IMG/VR virus record: IMGVR_UViG_3300020470_000179
Coordinates: 1-26,427 of that record
DNA length: 26,427 nucleotides
From: a virus
Reading direction: 5' to 3' (one strand)
A program made the translations under genes and the position numbers. Within the stretch, counting starts at the first letter, position 1, and each line of letters starts with the position of its first letter. Under the pieces are notes generated by a model, which was not told the DNA's origin, ran no database searches, and was given only the letters and a program-made list of their open reading frames with translations. Shown here one piece after another: positions 1 through 6,097 of the stretch.

Positions 1-1445
1 GCTGTACGCAAAACGGTATCAGAGGAGGATCAGCTACTGTCCACTTTCCTATCTGGCATCAGGAAATCGAAGACATCCTCGTCCTCAAAAACAACAAAGG
101 AACAGAAGACAACCGAGTCAGAAAACTCGACTACAGCATCCAGTTAAGTAAACTATTTTATGAAAGGTTTATTAGGAACGAGGAGATCACGCTTTTTTCT
201 CCTCATGATGTGCCAGGGCTTTATGATAGTTTTGGTACAGAGGATTTTGATGATCTATACTTAAGGTATGAAAGTGATTCAACCATTCCAAGAAAAACTA
301 TTAGTGCTCAAGAACTAATCCTTGATCTCCTTAAGGAGAGAGCAGAGACAGGTCGTATTTACATCATGAATATTGACCATTGTAATGAGCACTCATCCTT
401 TAAGGACAAGGTTAGCATGAGTAACCTATGTCAAGAGATTACTCTACCTACAGATCCTATCCAACACATTGATGGTCAAGGTGAGATTGCTTTGTGTATT
501 CTATCTGCTATTAATGTAGGTAAGATTAATAAACTTGATGAGTTGGATGAGTTATGTGATCTTGCAGTACGTGGTCTTGATGCTCTTATTGATTATCAAT
601 CTTATCCTGTTAAAGCAGCAGAGCAGAGTACAAAGAATCGTAGGTCACTTGGTATAGGATACATTGGACTAGCACATTATCTTGCTAAGAATGGTGTTAA
701 GTATGATGATTCAGAAGCACATAAGTTAGTTCATGAACTCACAGAGAGGTTTCAATATGCATTATTGACTGCTTCTAATCATCTTGCTATGGAGAAAGGA
801 CCATGCGGTTACTTTGGTAAAACAAAGTATGCTGATGGCAACCTACCGATAGATACATATAAGAAGGACGTTGATGAGATAGTGTCGAATGACTTACAAT
901 GTGATTGGGAGTTTCTACGTGAAAGAATACTACAGCATGGTCTTAGGCACTCAACATTGTCCGCACAAATGCCTTCGGAGAGCAGTTCCGTTGTGTCAAA
1001 CGCTACCAATGGAATCGAGCCTCCTAGAGACTACTTGTCCATTAAGAAGTCGAAGAAGGGGCCTCTTAAGCAAATTGTTCCCTCCTATTCCACTCTAAAG
1101 AATGCATACACATTGTTGTGGGACATGCATAATAATGATGGGTACATCAAAGTTGCTGCAGTAATGCAGAAGTTCTTTGACCAAGCGATCAGTGGTAACT
1201 GGTCATATAATCCAGAGAACTATGAGAATAATGAAGTACCTGTATCAGAGATGGCTAAGGATCTTTTAACAACTTACAAGTATGGTTGGAAGACATCTTA
1301 TTATCAGAATACATATGATGCTAAGAAAGATATAGATGAACCAGCACATCCAATAGGATGGAAGGATGATGTCCCTGATGTGGACCAATTAATTGATAAA
1401 ATTTTAACTACCGAGGAGGAGCCCTGTGACAGCTGTGCAGTCTAA
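1..1445 (+). CDS. nrdA: Ribonucleotide reductase class Ia, large (alpha) subunit, 5' truncated by window edge
   Basis: NrdA reduces ribonucleoside diphosphates to deoxyribonucleotides with NrdB in the cytoplasm, supplying phage DNA synthesis. The frame is open from base 3, so the ATG at 210 is internal. About 480 residues are visible. They include the GIRGGSATVHFPIWH and TLFSPHDVPGLYD blocks, the active-site block NLCQE (the N-x-C-x-E of E. coli N437/C439/E441), the ALCILS cysteine (C462-like), MPSESSSVVSNATNGIEPPR, and the YYQNT tyrosine pair (Y730/Y731-like). The C-terminus ends in CDSCAV, matching the flexible redox cysteine pair re-reduced by glutaredoxin or thioredoxin; a glutaredoxin gene lies at 12883. 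The 3' end overlaps nrdB by 20 bases, so the two are probably translationally coupled. No intron or endonuclease insertion is seen in this part. Confidence 0.97.
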   Translation, partial: CTQNGIRGGSATVHFPIWHQEIEDILVLKNNKGTEDNRVRKLDYSIQLSKLFYERFIRNEEITLFSPHDVPGLYDSFGTEDFDDLYLRYESDSTIPRKTISAQELILDLLKERAETGRIYIMNIDHCNEHSSFKDKVSMSNLCQEITLPTDPIQHIDGQGEIALCILSAINVGKINKLDELDELCDLAVRGLDALIDYQSYPVKAAEQSTKNRRSLGIGYIGLAHYLAKNGVKYDDSEAHKLVHELTERFQYALLTASNHLAMEKGPCGYFGKTKYADGNLPIDTYKKDVDEIVSNDLQCDWEFLRERILQHGLRHSTLSAQMPSESSSVVSNATNGIEPPRDYLSIKKSKKGPLKQIVPSYSTLKNAYTLLWDMHNNDGYIKVAAVMQKFFDQAISGNWSYNPENYENNEVPVSEMAKDLLTTYKYGWKTSYYQNTYDAKKDIDEPAHPIGWKDDVPDVDQLIDKILTTEEEPCDSCAV

Positions 1446-2592
1446 ACAAGTTCAAGGAATGACAGTATTCAATCGTCAGAAGGTTGATACTACGAAACAA
1501 TACATGTTTTTTGGAGCACCTCTGAGTATTCAACGTTATGATTCATATAAATTTCCAACTTTTGATCGACTGACACAGCAACAACTAGGATATTTCTGGA
1601 GACCTGAAGAGGTATCACTCCAGAAAGATCGTGCTGACTATGCACAGCTTAATGAGTTACAAAAGCATATCTTTACTTCTAATCTGAAGTATCAGATCAT
1701 GTTAGATTCTGTTCAAGGTAGAGCACCTGGTATGGCATTCATACCTTATTGTTCTTTACCAGAACTAGAAGCATGTATGCAAGTGTGGCAGTTCATGGAG
1801 ATGATACACTCTAGATCATACACATATATTATTAAGAATGTATATCCAAATCCTGCTGATGTATTTGATACTATTCTAGATGATGATAAGATATTAGATA
1901 GAGCAGCATCTGTTACAGAGTCTTACGATTATTTTATTAGATATGCACAAGAGTATGGATCAGGAAACATGTGGAGACCAGACTCAAAAGGATCTCCCTC
2001 AGCAGCATGGACAATCAGAGACCTCAAGAGAACCTTATACAGGGCTGTCGCTAATGTCAACATACTGGAAGGTATTCGGTTTTATGTATCTTTCGCTTGT
2101 TCTTTTGCTTTTGGGGAACTCAAACTCATGGAGGGTTCAGCAAAAATCCTCTCACTTATTGCCAGAGATGAGAGCCAACATTTGGTACTCACCCAACAGA
2201 TATTAAAGAGTTGGTCTGAAGGTAAAGATGACCCTGAAATGGCAGAGATTGCTAAAGAAGAGAAAGAAAATGTAGTACAGATGTTTAAGAAAGCAGTTGA
2301 TGAAGAGAAAGAATGGGCTGCATACTTATTCAAAGATGGTAGTATGATAGGATTGAATGATAGATTGTTACATCAGTACGTAGAATGGATTGCTAATAGA
2401 AGAATGAGAGCCATTGGTTTGAAGCCTATATACGATCAACCCCTTAGAAATAATCCTTTGCCTTGGACTGAGCATTGGCTTAACTCTAAGGGTCAACAAA
2501 ATGCACCACAAGAAACGGAGATTGAATCATATGTCGTTGGAGGAATCAAACAAGATGTCAAAGAAAACACTTTCGCAGGATTCAAACTCTGA
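1426..2592 (+). CDS. nrdB: Ribonucleotide reductase class Ia, small (beta) subunit
   Basis: The protein is the di-iron tyrosyl-radical subunit that partners NrdA (388 residues; E. coli NrdB has 376). Metal-ligand and radical residues are present: D94, E125-x2-H128, radical tyrosine Y132 in HSRSYTY, and the second E-x2-H in ARDESQH. The C-terminus AGFKL resembles the tail that docks NrdB onto NrdA. The chosen start is GTG at 1426, with GAGGAGGA at 1413-1420 five bases upstream. An ATG at 1459 has purines only two bases before it and would shorten the N-terminus. The start lies inside the nrdA 3' end. The 3' end overlaps the next small gene. Confidence 0.96.
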   Translation: MTAVQSKQVQGMTVFNRQKVDTTKQYMFFGAPLSIQRYDSYKFPTFDRLTQQQLGYFWRPEEVSLQKDRADYAQLNELQKHIFTSNLKYQIMLDSVQGRAPGMAFIPYCSLPELEACMQVWQFMEMIHSRSYTYIIKNVYPNPADVFDTILDDDKILDRAASVTESYDYFIRYAQEYGSGNMWRPDSKGSPSAAWTIRDLKRTLYRAVANVNILEGIRFYVSFACSFAFGELKLMEGSAKILSLIARDESQHLVLTQQILKSWSEGKDDPEMAEIAKEEKENVVQMFKKAVDEEKEWAAYLFKDGSMIGLNDRLLHQYVEWIANRRMRAIGLKPIYDQPLRNNPLPWTEHWLNSKGQQNAPQETEIESYVVGGIKQDVKENTFAGFKL

Positions 2593-2782
2593 TATAGAGT
2601 GGGAATTAGATGATTTAAAACAGGCAATCATTGATAATGCTGAAGAGTATGATAAACTATTAGATAAAGCAGGACAACACGAGTTACCATCAGGTACAGC
2701 AGAAGCTATGTGGGAAATGGAACGTAAACTATGGGCACAAAGAGAGAATCAAGACGCACACTTGGATGATCATAGTTACTAA
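2555..2782 (+). CDS. Small acidic hypothetical protein downstream of nrdB
   Basis: This 75-residue acidic protein (MSKKTLSQDS start) has no recognised domain. It overlaps the 3' end of nrdB by 38 bases. I chose ATG 2555 because GGAGG at about 2538-2542 lies upstream (spacing about 12 bases); in-frame ATGs at 2501 and 2531 lack a good ribosome-binding site and lie deeper in nrdB. It is predicted mostly helical, with an aromatic, charged C-terminal half (MWEMERKLWAQREN). Its stop shares TAATG with the next gene, so nrdA, nrdB and the next two genes form one coupled group. Position next to nrdB suggests, but does not show, a link to nucleotide metabolism. Confidence 0.6.
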   Translation: MSKKTLSQDSNSDIEWELDDLKQAIIDNAEEYDKLLDKAGQHELPSGTAEAMWEMERKLWAQRENQDAHLDDHSY

Positions 2783-2949
2783 TGTTAAGTCGAGACCATA
2801 GGTTGAAACTATGTGAGATTTTATACAGGTTAAGATTGCAGAGGAAGGTGACCCTAGAAGAAAGGATTTGGGCATCAAAGTTAATTTCTGTAAACAATCA
2901 TGCTAGGGGGTTGTCAGAACGAATACTTGGTGGTATACTTGAAGGGTAA
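2782..2949 (+). CDS. Small basic hypothetical protein (55 aa)
   Basis: The ATG at 2782 overlaps the previous stop as TAATG (2780-2784), a common coupling in this genome. The product is a basic, helical 55-residue protein: an N-terminal LKLCEILYRLRL helix, then VTLEERIWASKL and a C-terminal SERILGGILEG segment. I recall similar short proteins with an 'LCEI ... EERIWA' pattern in other T4-like cyanophages, but no function. The coupling and non-random composition make it a likely real gene. It is the last gene before the long gene-free stretch 2950-3263. Confidence 0.6.
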   Translation: MLSRDHRLKLCEILYRLRLQRKVTLEERIWASKLISVNNHARGLSERILGGILEG

Positions 2950-3187
2950 GGTTGATCACCTTACACGGGAGTGACTGAATAAACTTGCTGGCATAAGGCT
3001 AGTTAAGGTGATGAGACACAGGTGGTGCTGCTACCGCAGGGTAGAATCGATTTACCAGTCGGGTCTCAGATAGTGCAGTAAAAATCTACTCATGTAGCAA
3101 TGCCCTGCACTTGTTGGTATACATTAATCCAACCTCCCACCCTATTAACACACGAAGGTAACAAGGTGAACCCTTTTGTAAGGGTTC
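2947..3187 (+). ncRNA. Candidate structured non-coding RNA region (unassigned)
   Basis: No convincing gene occupies this interval. It holds a dense series of inverted repeats: TAAGGT/ACCTTA (2947-2952/2958-2963), alternatively a long 9-bp pairing ATCACCTTA/TAAGGTGAT (2955-2963/3004-3012); TGAGAC/GTCTCA (3012-3017/3063-3068) enclosing CTGC/GCAG and GGTAGA/TTTACC hairpins; AGTGCAG/CTGCACT (3072-3078/3105-3111) enclosing CTAC-TCAT-GTAG; GTTGG/CCAAC (3113-3117/3129-3133); and GAACCCTT/AAGGGTTC with loop TTGT (3168-3175/3180-3187). No tRNA fold or T-run terminator is present. The strand is assumed from the neighbours. It could be an independent ncRNA, a processed 3' UTR of the nrd transcript, or a degraded gene. 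Confidence 0.4.
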
Positions 3188-3192
3188 CCTCA

Positions 3193-3200
3193 TATAAATA
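3193..3200 (+). promoter_or_regulatory. T4-type late promoter box TATAAATA
   Basis: This is an exact TATAAATA octamer, the late-promoter -10 of T4-like phages. The predicted start is around 3206-3208, which puts the riboswitch at the extreme 5' end of the transcript. Confidence 0.75.
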
Positions 3201-3208
3201 GTAACATA

Positions 3209-3261
3209 CGTTCATCCTCTTCGGAGGACGCAAGTAAGTCACGGAACGCATTTCGTTCATC
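3209..3261 (+). promoter_or_regulatory. Glutamine riboswitch, Downstream-peptide (glnA-like) class
   Basis: The layout matches the glutamine aptamer: P1 CGTTC (3209-3213) pairs with GAACG (3244-3248). Then come A3214 and P2 TCCTC-TTCG-GAGGA (3215-3228), with a UUCG tetraloop closed by C-G. The signature CGCAAGTAAG (3229-3238) corresponds to the conserved CGgAAGUAAG of glnA and Downstream-peptide RNAs. The class is known from cyanobacteria and cyanophages upstream of short ORFs, and a 58-codon ORF starts at 3264. A second CGTTCATC (3254-3261) copies 3209-3216, so GAACG could instead pair with CGTTC at 3254-3258 across a CATTT loop; this is a plausible expression platform next to the start codon. 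Class assignment rests on recalled consensus, not a covariance-model search. Confidence 0.85.
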
Positions 3262-3263
3262 TC

Positions 3264-3440
3264 ATGATTCCATTCTTGATCGCTACTGCTATTACATGCT
3301 CTGACATATCTGAAAAGATAGACAGAGTTAATGCGAAGCAAGATTTATCTCCTACTTCCAAGGCGGAGATAGTTGAAATCTATAAGACTCATCTTGTAGA
3401 ATCAATAGGTTTGGAATGTAATTGGGACGGAAATGACTAA
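3264..3440 (+). CDS. Riboswitch-controlled small peptide (58 aa)
   Basis: This short ORF directly follows the glutamine riboswitch, three bases after the second CGTTCATC repeat. The product begins MIPFLIATAITCSD (short hydrophobic N-terminus), continues as a charged amphipathic helix (ISEKIDRVNAKQ ... KAEIVEIYKTHL) and ends GLECNWDGND. Two cysteines (12 and 52) are present. It fits the 'downstream peptide' that names the riboswitch class. In cyanobacteria a glutamine-riboswitch-controlled small protein inhibits glutamine synthetase (IF17); homology to that is not evident here. No clear Shine-Dalgarno lies at normal distance: the nearest purine run, GGAA at 3243-3246, is inside P1. Translation may therefore depend on RNA folding. 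Confidence 0.75.
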   Translation: MIPFLIATAITCSDISEKIDRVNAKQDLSPTSKAEIVEIYKTHLVESIGLECNWDGND

Positions 3441-3481
3441 AGGAACGGGCCTTAAAATCCAATTACTTTAGGAGTACAATC

Positions 3482-3607
3482 ATGGCACAAGTCACATATC
3501 GTGGTGTTAAATACGACACCAACAGGAAGCAATCCTGCAATAAAGTCACCTCTGAATTAACCTACAGAGGAATCAAACACACTGAGGCTAAAGTAGTCTG
3601 CAGTTAA
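3482..3607 (+). CDS. DUF4278-type small protein (41 aa)
   Basis: This 41-residue protein has two copies of a TYRG element, QVTYRGVKY at the start and ELTYRGIKH in the second half. That is typical of the DUF4278 family of small cyanobacterial and cyanophage proteins of unknown function. TAGGAG lies about seven bases before the ATG. It ends shortly before a strong terminator, so it is the last gene of the transcript that starts at the late promoter at 3193. Family assignment is from recalled consensus. Function is unknown. Confidence 0.7.
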   Translation: MAQVTYRGVKYDTNRKQSCNKVTSELTYRGIKHTEAKVVCS

Positions 3608-3633
3608 TCTTGAATCCAAGACATACTTGTCAT

Positions 3634-3664
3634 AGAGAGGGACTTTTTGTCTCTCTCTTTTTTT
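3634..3664 (+). terminator. Rho-independent terminator
   Basis: AGAGAGGGAC-TTTTT-GTCTCTCTCT forms a 10-bp stem with one G.T pair, followed by seven Ts. It closes the riboswitch/DUF4278 transcript ahead of talC. Confidence 0.85.
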
Positions 3665-3671
3665 ATGTTAT

Positions 3672-3679
3672 ACTAAATA
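3672..3679 (+). promoter_or_regulatory. NCTAAATA box upstream of talC (possible late or middle promoter)
   Basis: ACTAAATA shares the TAAATA core of the late promoter. It ends 22 bases before the ATG at 3702, close to the 21-base spacing of the copies at 8517, 13115 and 21991. TTATACT just upstream could also act as a host -10. Confidence 0.4.
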
Positions 3680-3701
3680 TTGAAAACATAAAATGAGTTT
3701 A

Positions 3702-4361
3702 ATGAAAATTTTTCTGGACTGCTCTGATATTGATTTGATTAAACAATCATATTCTACAGGGTTAATAGATGGAGTAACAACAAATCCAAGTCTGATGTTG
3801 AAGAATGGGCATCAACCAATGGAAGTGTTGAAAGAGATATCTGAAATTTTTCCTTTCCATTCTTCAATTTCTGCTGAGGTTGTAGGAGAAACAGAAGATG
3901 ATATGTTGAGGATGGCAGAGAAGTATCTTGAAATTGGTCCAAACATTACAATCAAAGTACCTTCTACACGTACAGGTCTTAGAGTATGTAAGAAATTATC
4001 CAATGATGACATTCCTGTTAATGTGACCTTGATTTTTTCAGCAAATCAGGCTATACTAGCATCAAAGGTTGGTGCAACCTACGTATCTCCTTTCATAGGA
4101 AGACTCAATGATCAGTATTGGGATGGTATTAATTTAGTGGAGGAAATTTCTGATGTATTCTCAACGCATGGTTCTAAGACTCAAGTACTTGCTGCTTCAA
4201 TTAGAGAACCAGTTCAAGTCGCAAGATGTTTTCGAGTGGGGGCTGATATCTGTACTCTGCCTTGGGATATATTTAATAAGATGTATGACCACTGCTTAAC
4301 GGATGCTGGTATGGAAAAATTTGATTCAGATTGGAAGAAACTACAGGACGCAATCAAGTGA
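3702..4361 (+). CDS. talC: Transaldolase, small FSA/TalC type
   Basis: TalC transfers a dihydroxyacetone unit in the pentose phosphate pathway. In cyanophages it is an auxiliary metabolic gene thought to shift host carbon from the Calvin cycle toward NADPH and ribose for nucleotide synthesis. Visible are DGVTTNPSL and the Schiff-base lysine in NITIKVPST; the lysine falls at residue 85, as in E. coli FSA, when the ATG at 3702 is used. VLAAS and the TLPWDIF segment near the C-terminus also match. The alternative ATG 3693 adds three residues; 3702 is preferred from family alignment (MKIFLD) and promoter spacing. At 219 residues it is of normal family length. The stop overlaps the next gene as GTGA. 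Confidence 0.93.
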   Translation: MKIFLDCSDIDLIKQSYSTGLIDGVTTNPSLMLKNGHQPMEVLKEISEIFPFHSSISAEVVGETEDDMLRMAEKYLEIGPNITIKVPSTRTGLRVCKKLSNDDIPVNVTLIFSANQAILASKVGATYVSPFIGRLNDQYWDGINLVEEISDVFSTHGSKTQVLAASIREPVQVARCFRVGADICTLPWDIFNKMYDHCLTDAGMEKFDSDWKKLQDAIK

Positions 4362-4522
4362 ATGGCCGACTGAATAAGGTAGCAATGACTGCCTATATTA
4401 TGAAAATGAAGACAGGTCTTTATGAAAAGCACTGGTATCCTGAGTGGAATGATGAGCAGCGTGGTGCTGCTCAAAGAATACTAACAAATGTATTAGAAAG
4501 ACTAGACGAATACTGGGAATAA
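4358..4522 (+). CDS. Small hypothetical protein (54 aa)
   Basis: This small protein is rich in aromatic and charged residues (YIMKMKTGLYEKHWYPEWNDEQRGA, shown in part; then AQRILTNVLERLDEYWE). I recall T4-like cyanophage proteins of about 50 residues with a similar 'YPEW ... A...LN..L...DE' pattern, without function. GTG 4358 overlaps the talC stop as GTGA and would give the N-terminus NGRLNKVAM. ATG 4385 is a shorter alternative. No domain, signal peptide or membrane segment is seen. It is presumably co-transcribed with talC. Confidence 0.6.
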   Translation: MNGRLNKVAMTAYIMKMKTGLYEKHWYPEWNDEQRGAAQRILTNVLERLDEYWE

Positions 4523-4523
4523 T

Positions 4524-4682
4524 ATGCAAAAAAGAAATTTAAAAATTTTAGTTGCTGATCTTGAGAGAGCAGTAGCAGAGTTAAAGTCAGAGGTCTACGC
4601 AGACAGGAGTGCCTACGTGCTACATAGTGATGGTACAAGGACATATCCTGAAGTAGATGATGACGACGGAGAATGCGACTAA
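4524..4682 (+). CDS. Small hypothetical protein with acidic tail (52 aa)
   Basis: The ATG at 4524 lies one base after the previous stop. The protein has an N-terminal amphipathic helix (KRNLKILVADLERAVAELKSE) and an acidic end, EVDDDDGECD. The helix pattern looks like a real protein rather than chance, and I recall similar cyanophage proteins annotated only as hypothetical. The last 26 bases overlap the GIY-YIG endonuclease gene in another frame. Function is unknown. Confidence 0.6.
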   Translation: MQKRNLKILVADLERAVAELKSEVYADRSAYVLHSDGTRTYPEVDDDDGECD

Positions 4683-5166
4683 TGAAAATAGGAAACTGGA
4701 AACCACCCCAACGACCTCAGTGGGTGAAGGAGATTATGAGAACCCCTGGACCTATAAGGGTTCAGCTTTTACTTCTGATGACATTAACGACTTCTTCGGT
4801 TTTGTCTACAGGATTACAAATCTACAGTCTGGGAAGCAATACATCGGTAGGAAATACTTTATCCAAAAACGAAAGCCTAGAGGTGGCGGACGCAAACGGA
4901 CGAGTGAAAGTGACTGGAAGTCATACTACGGAAGTTCTAAAGAACTTACAGCAGACAGGAAACTTTTGGGGTCGAGTTGTTTCAGACGAGAAATAATAAG
5001 CCTACATAAAACACTGGGTCAAGTTAACTTTGAAGAGACCCGACAACTTTTTATCAATAATGTACTTACGGAGGCTAGAGAAGATGGCACACCAGCATAT
5101 TACAACAGCAACATACTGGGTAGGTACATGCGTAAAGACTATTTCAAAACTGGCACACATGCTTGA
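4657..5166 (+). CDS. GIY-YIG family endonuclease (SegE-like)
   Basis: The 169-residue protein carries a GIY-YIG nuclease domain. GFVYRITN (residues 48-55) supplies the GIY-like strand and QYIGRKYF (61-68) the YIG strand with the catalytic arginine R65. The following basic segment QKRKPRGGGRKRT and SDWKSYYGSS fit the SegE-like phage subgroup. Members are free-standing homing endonucleases that cut DNA and spread their own gene. No intron is seen around it. The start is uncertain: tandem ATGs at 4657 and 4660 lie inside the previous gene without a clear Shine-Dalgarno. The first 45 residues are low in predicted structure. The 3' end contains the AAACTGGCACA element of the downstream promoter cassette. 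Confidence 0.8.
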   Translation: MMTTENATNENRKLETTPTTSVGEGDYENPWTYKGSAFTSDDINDFFGFVYRITNLQSGKQYIGRKYFIQKRKPRGGGRKRTSESDWKSYYGSSKELTADRKLLGSSCFRREIISLHKTLGQVNFEETRQLFINNVLTEAREDGTPAYYNSNILGRYMRKDYFKTGTHA

Positions 5167-5192
5167 CTGAGGCAGTTCTATACTGTTATAAT
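5147..5192 (+). promoter_or_regulatory. Early (sigma70-type) promoter cassette with AAACTGGCACA element
   Basis: AAACTGGCACA (5147-5157) precedes TTGACT (5163-5168), an 18-base spacer and TATAAT (5187-5192), extended by TG at 5184-5185. The block CTGTTATAATT recurs exactly at 18718-18728. Predicted start is near 5199. Confidence 0.75.
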
Positions 5193-5216
5193 TGTCGGGT
5201 AGTCTGCAACCAATCC

Positions 5217-5420
5217 ATGAGCTCACTAGATGAGACTAAGATGGATCTTCATATTGATTCACTGCATGAACTTGCAGAAAGATACCTGACTAACTGCCTC
5301 TATAGCACAGCGGTAGTGCAGGGCTTTTGTAAAGCCAAGGTCGGCGGTTCAAATCCGTCTGGAGGCATGTCTCTTGAGGTATCTCATGACTACAAAAGAA
5401 AAGTTCTCATCTCATCTTGA
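5217..5420 (+). CDS. Hypothetical ORF that runs through the tRNA-Thr gene
   Basis: From ATG 5217 the first 25 or so residues (MSSLDETKMDLHIDSLHELA, then ERYLTN) look like a genuine amphipathic helix. The next part, including KVGGSNPSGG, is the characteristic accidental translation of a tRNA T-arm. The frame has no stop until 5420. Either the gene really ends in tRNA sequence, the 3' end was replaced when the tRNA arrived, or the ORF is chance. It sits just downstream of a strong early promoter, about 18 bases after the predicted start, with no Shine-Dalgarno. Function is unknown. Confidence 0.35.
   Translation: MSSLDETKMDLHIDSLHELAERYLTNCLYSTAVVQGFCKAKVGGSNPSGGMSLEVSHDYKRKVLISS
5296..5366 (+). 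tRNA. tRNA-Thr, anticodon TGT
   Basis: A cloverleaf is visible. The acceptor stem is GCCTCTA/TGGAGGC with one G.T pair, the D-arm is GCAC/GTGC, the anticodon stem is GGCT/AGCC around loop TTTGTAA (anticodon TGT, reading ACA), and the T-arm is GGCGG-TTCAAAT-CCGTC. Length is 71 bases and CCA is not encoded. It would support decoding of ACA codons, frequent in AT-rich phage genes. It is read from the early promoter at 5163-5192. Confidence 0.93.
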
Positions 5421-5592
5421 TATATTATGGAGTGCAATTGATCGTCAAATAATACTTGACATTGAATGCCCAACCATATATAATGCATTGGTTAGATTTT
5501 TTGAGAACAAAGGTGTAGACTTCTACGGCGACGTAGATGAAGATTATGATATACTTTTAACAAAACTAGAAAAGGAGTTACAACTTACATGA
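5386..5592 (+). CDS. Hypothetical protein (68 aa)
   Basis: The ATG at 5386 has GAGG at 5376-5379, six bases upstream; a TTG at 5374 is in frame but inside that ribosome site. The protein is acidic and mostly helical (MTTKEKFSSHLDILWSAIDR start, GDVDEDYDILLTKLEKEL end). No family is recognised. It begins 20 bases after the tRNA and overlaps the next gene by 4 bases (ATGA), so the two are likely translated together. Confidence 0.65.
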   Translation: MTTKEKFSSHLDILWSAIDRQIILDIECPTIYNALVRFFENKGVDFYGDVDEDYDILLTKLEKELQLT

Positions 5593-5927
5593 CTTGCGGA
5601 CTACATACAAAACTTGATGCTGCTATTGATGCTGCTAGAGAAGCATTTGATGAAGCACACGAGAAGGATTCGTTGAAAGACGAGACTCTTAATCTTCTGT
5701 TCATTTATTATCAAGGACTTAGAAAGATTAAAAAAGAGTTACCTGATCATGATCATATAACTTTTAGTGTGTCTGATGATGCATTAACTTTCCCTGATGG
5801 GACTTACGATCCAGATTCCTTAGACACAATTGGTGATATTGATCTGGGTAATCTAGCAGCAGAACCAGTGTATGTTGGTTCTGGACTACAAGGTGGTGCT
5901 GGAAATGATGTCATAACCTTCAGCTAG
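5589..5927 (+). CDS. Hypothetical protein (112 aa)
   Basis: The ATG overlaps the previous stop as ATGA. The first half is a helical, charged segment (LDAAIDAAREAFDEAHEKDS, then LLFIYYQGLRKIKKEL). The second half is acidic and rich in G, D and T, ending GGAGNDVITFS, which resembles an RTX-type calcium-binding nonapeptide end but occurs only once. No family is recognised. It is the last gene before a strong terminator at 5993. Confidence 0.65.
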   Translation: MTCGLHTKLDAAIDAAREAFDEAHEKDSLKDETLNLLFIYYQGLRKIKKELPDHDHITFSVSDDALTFPDGTYDPDSLDTIGDIDLGNLAAEPVYVGSGLQGGAGNDVITFS

Positions 5928-5992
5928 TCTTTCCCAATAGACTATAAACTAGATGGTTGTCGGTATGACAGACACAGATAAGCTTATCTTAT

Positions 5993-6018
5993 GGAGGACA
6001 TCAGTCCTCCTTTTTTTT
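5993..6018 (+). terminator. Rho-independent terminator
   Basis: GGAGGAC-ATCA-GTCCTCC is a perfect 7-bp hairpin followed by eight Ts. A 12-base palindrome GATAAGCTTATC lies just upstream (5978-5989). Confidence 0.92.
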
Positions 6019-6044
6019 GTTCTGTTCTCCGTACAAATACCTAC

Positions 6045-6073
6045 TTTACAAAACTTTAGATTTGCTATATAAT
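6045..6073 (+). promoter_or_regulatory. Strong sigma70-type promoter for the hli block
   Basis: TTTACA (6045-6050), a 17-base spacer and a perfect TATAAT (6068-6073). Predicted start is about 6080, 18 bases before the hli ATG. This suggests early expression by host RNA polymerase. Confidence 0.8.
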
Positions 6074-6097
6074 ATTGTTACGTTTCTTTACAAACGA

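Noticed and set aside
2955-3068. Possible tRNA or cobalamin riboswitch within the structured intergenic region
   Set aside because: No T-loop (TTCRANNC) or acceptor/CCA geometry, and the cobalamin core sequences are not found; only generic stems remain.
3090-3341. 83-codon minus-strand ORF
   Set aside because: It lies antisense to the hairpin region and riboswitch, has no family resemblance and no ribosome site, and is unlikely in a plus-strand gene block.
4673-4996. 107-codon plus-strand ORF overlapping the GIY-YIG gene
   Set aside because: The other frame carries recognisable nuclease motifs; this one has no motif and is a shadow.
5147-5168. sigma54-like TGGCAC element (-24/-12)
   Set aside because: The second half (TTGCW at the right spacing) is missing and cyanobacteria lack sigma54; a sigma70 promoter explains the site better.
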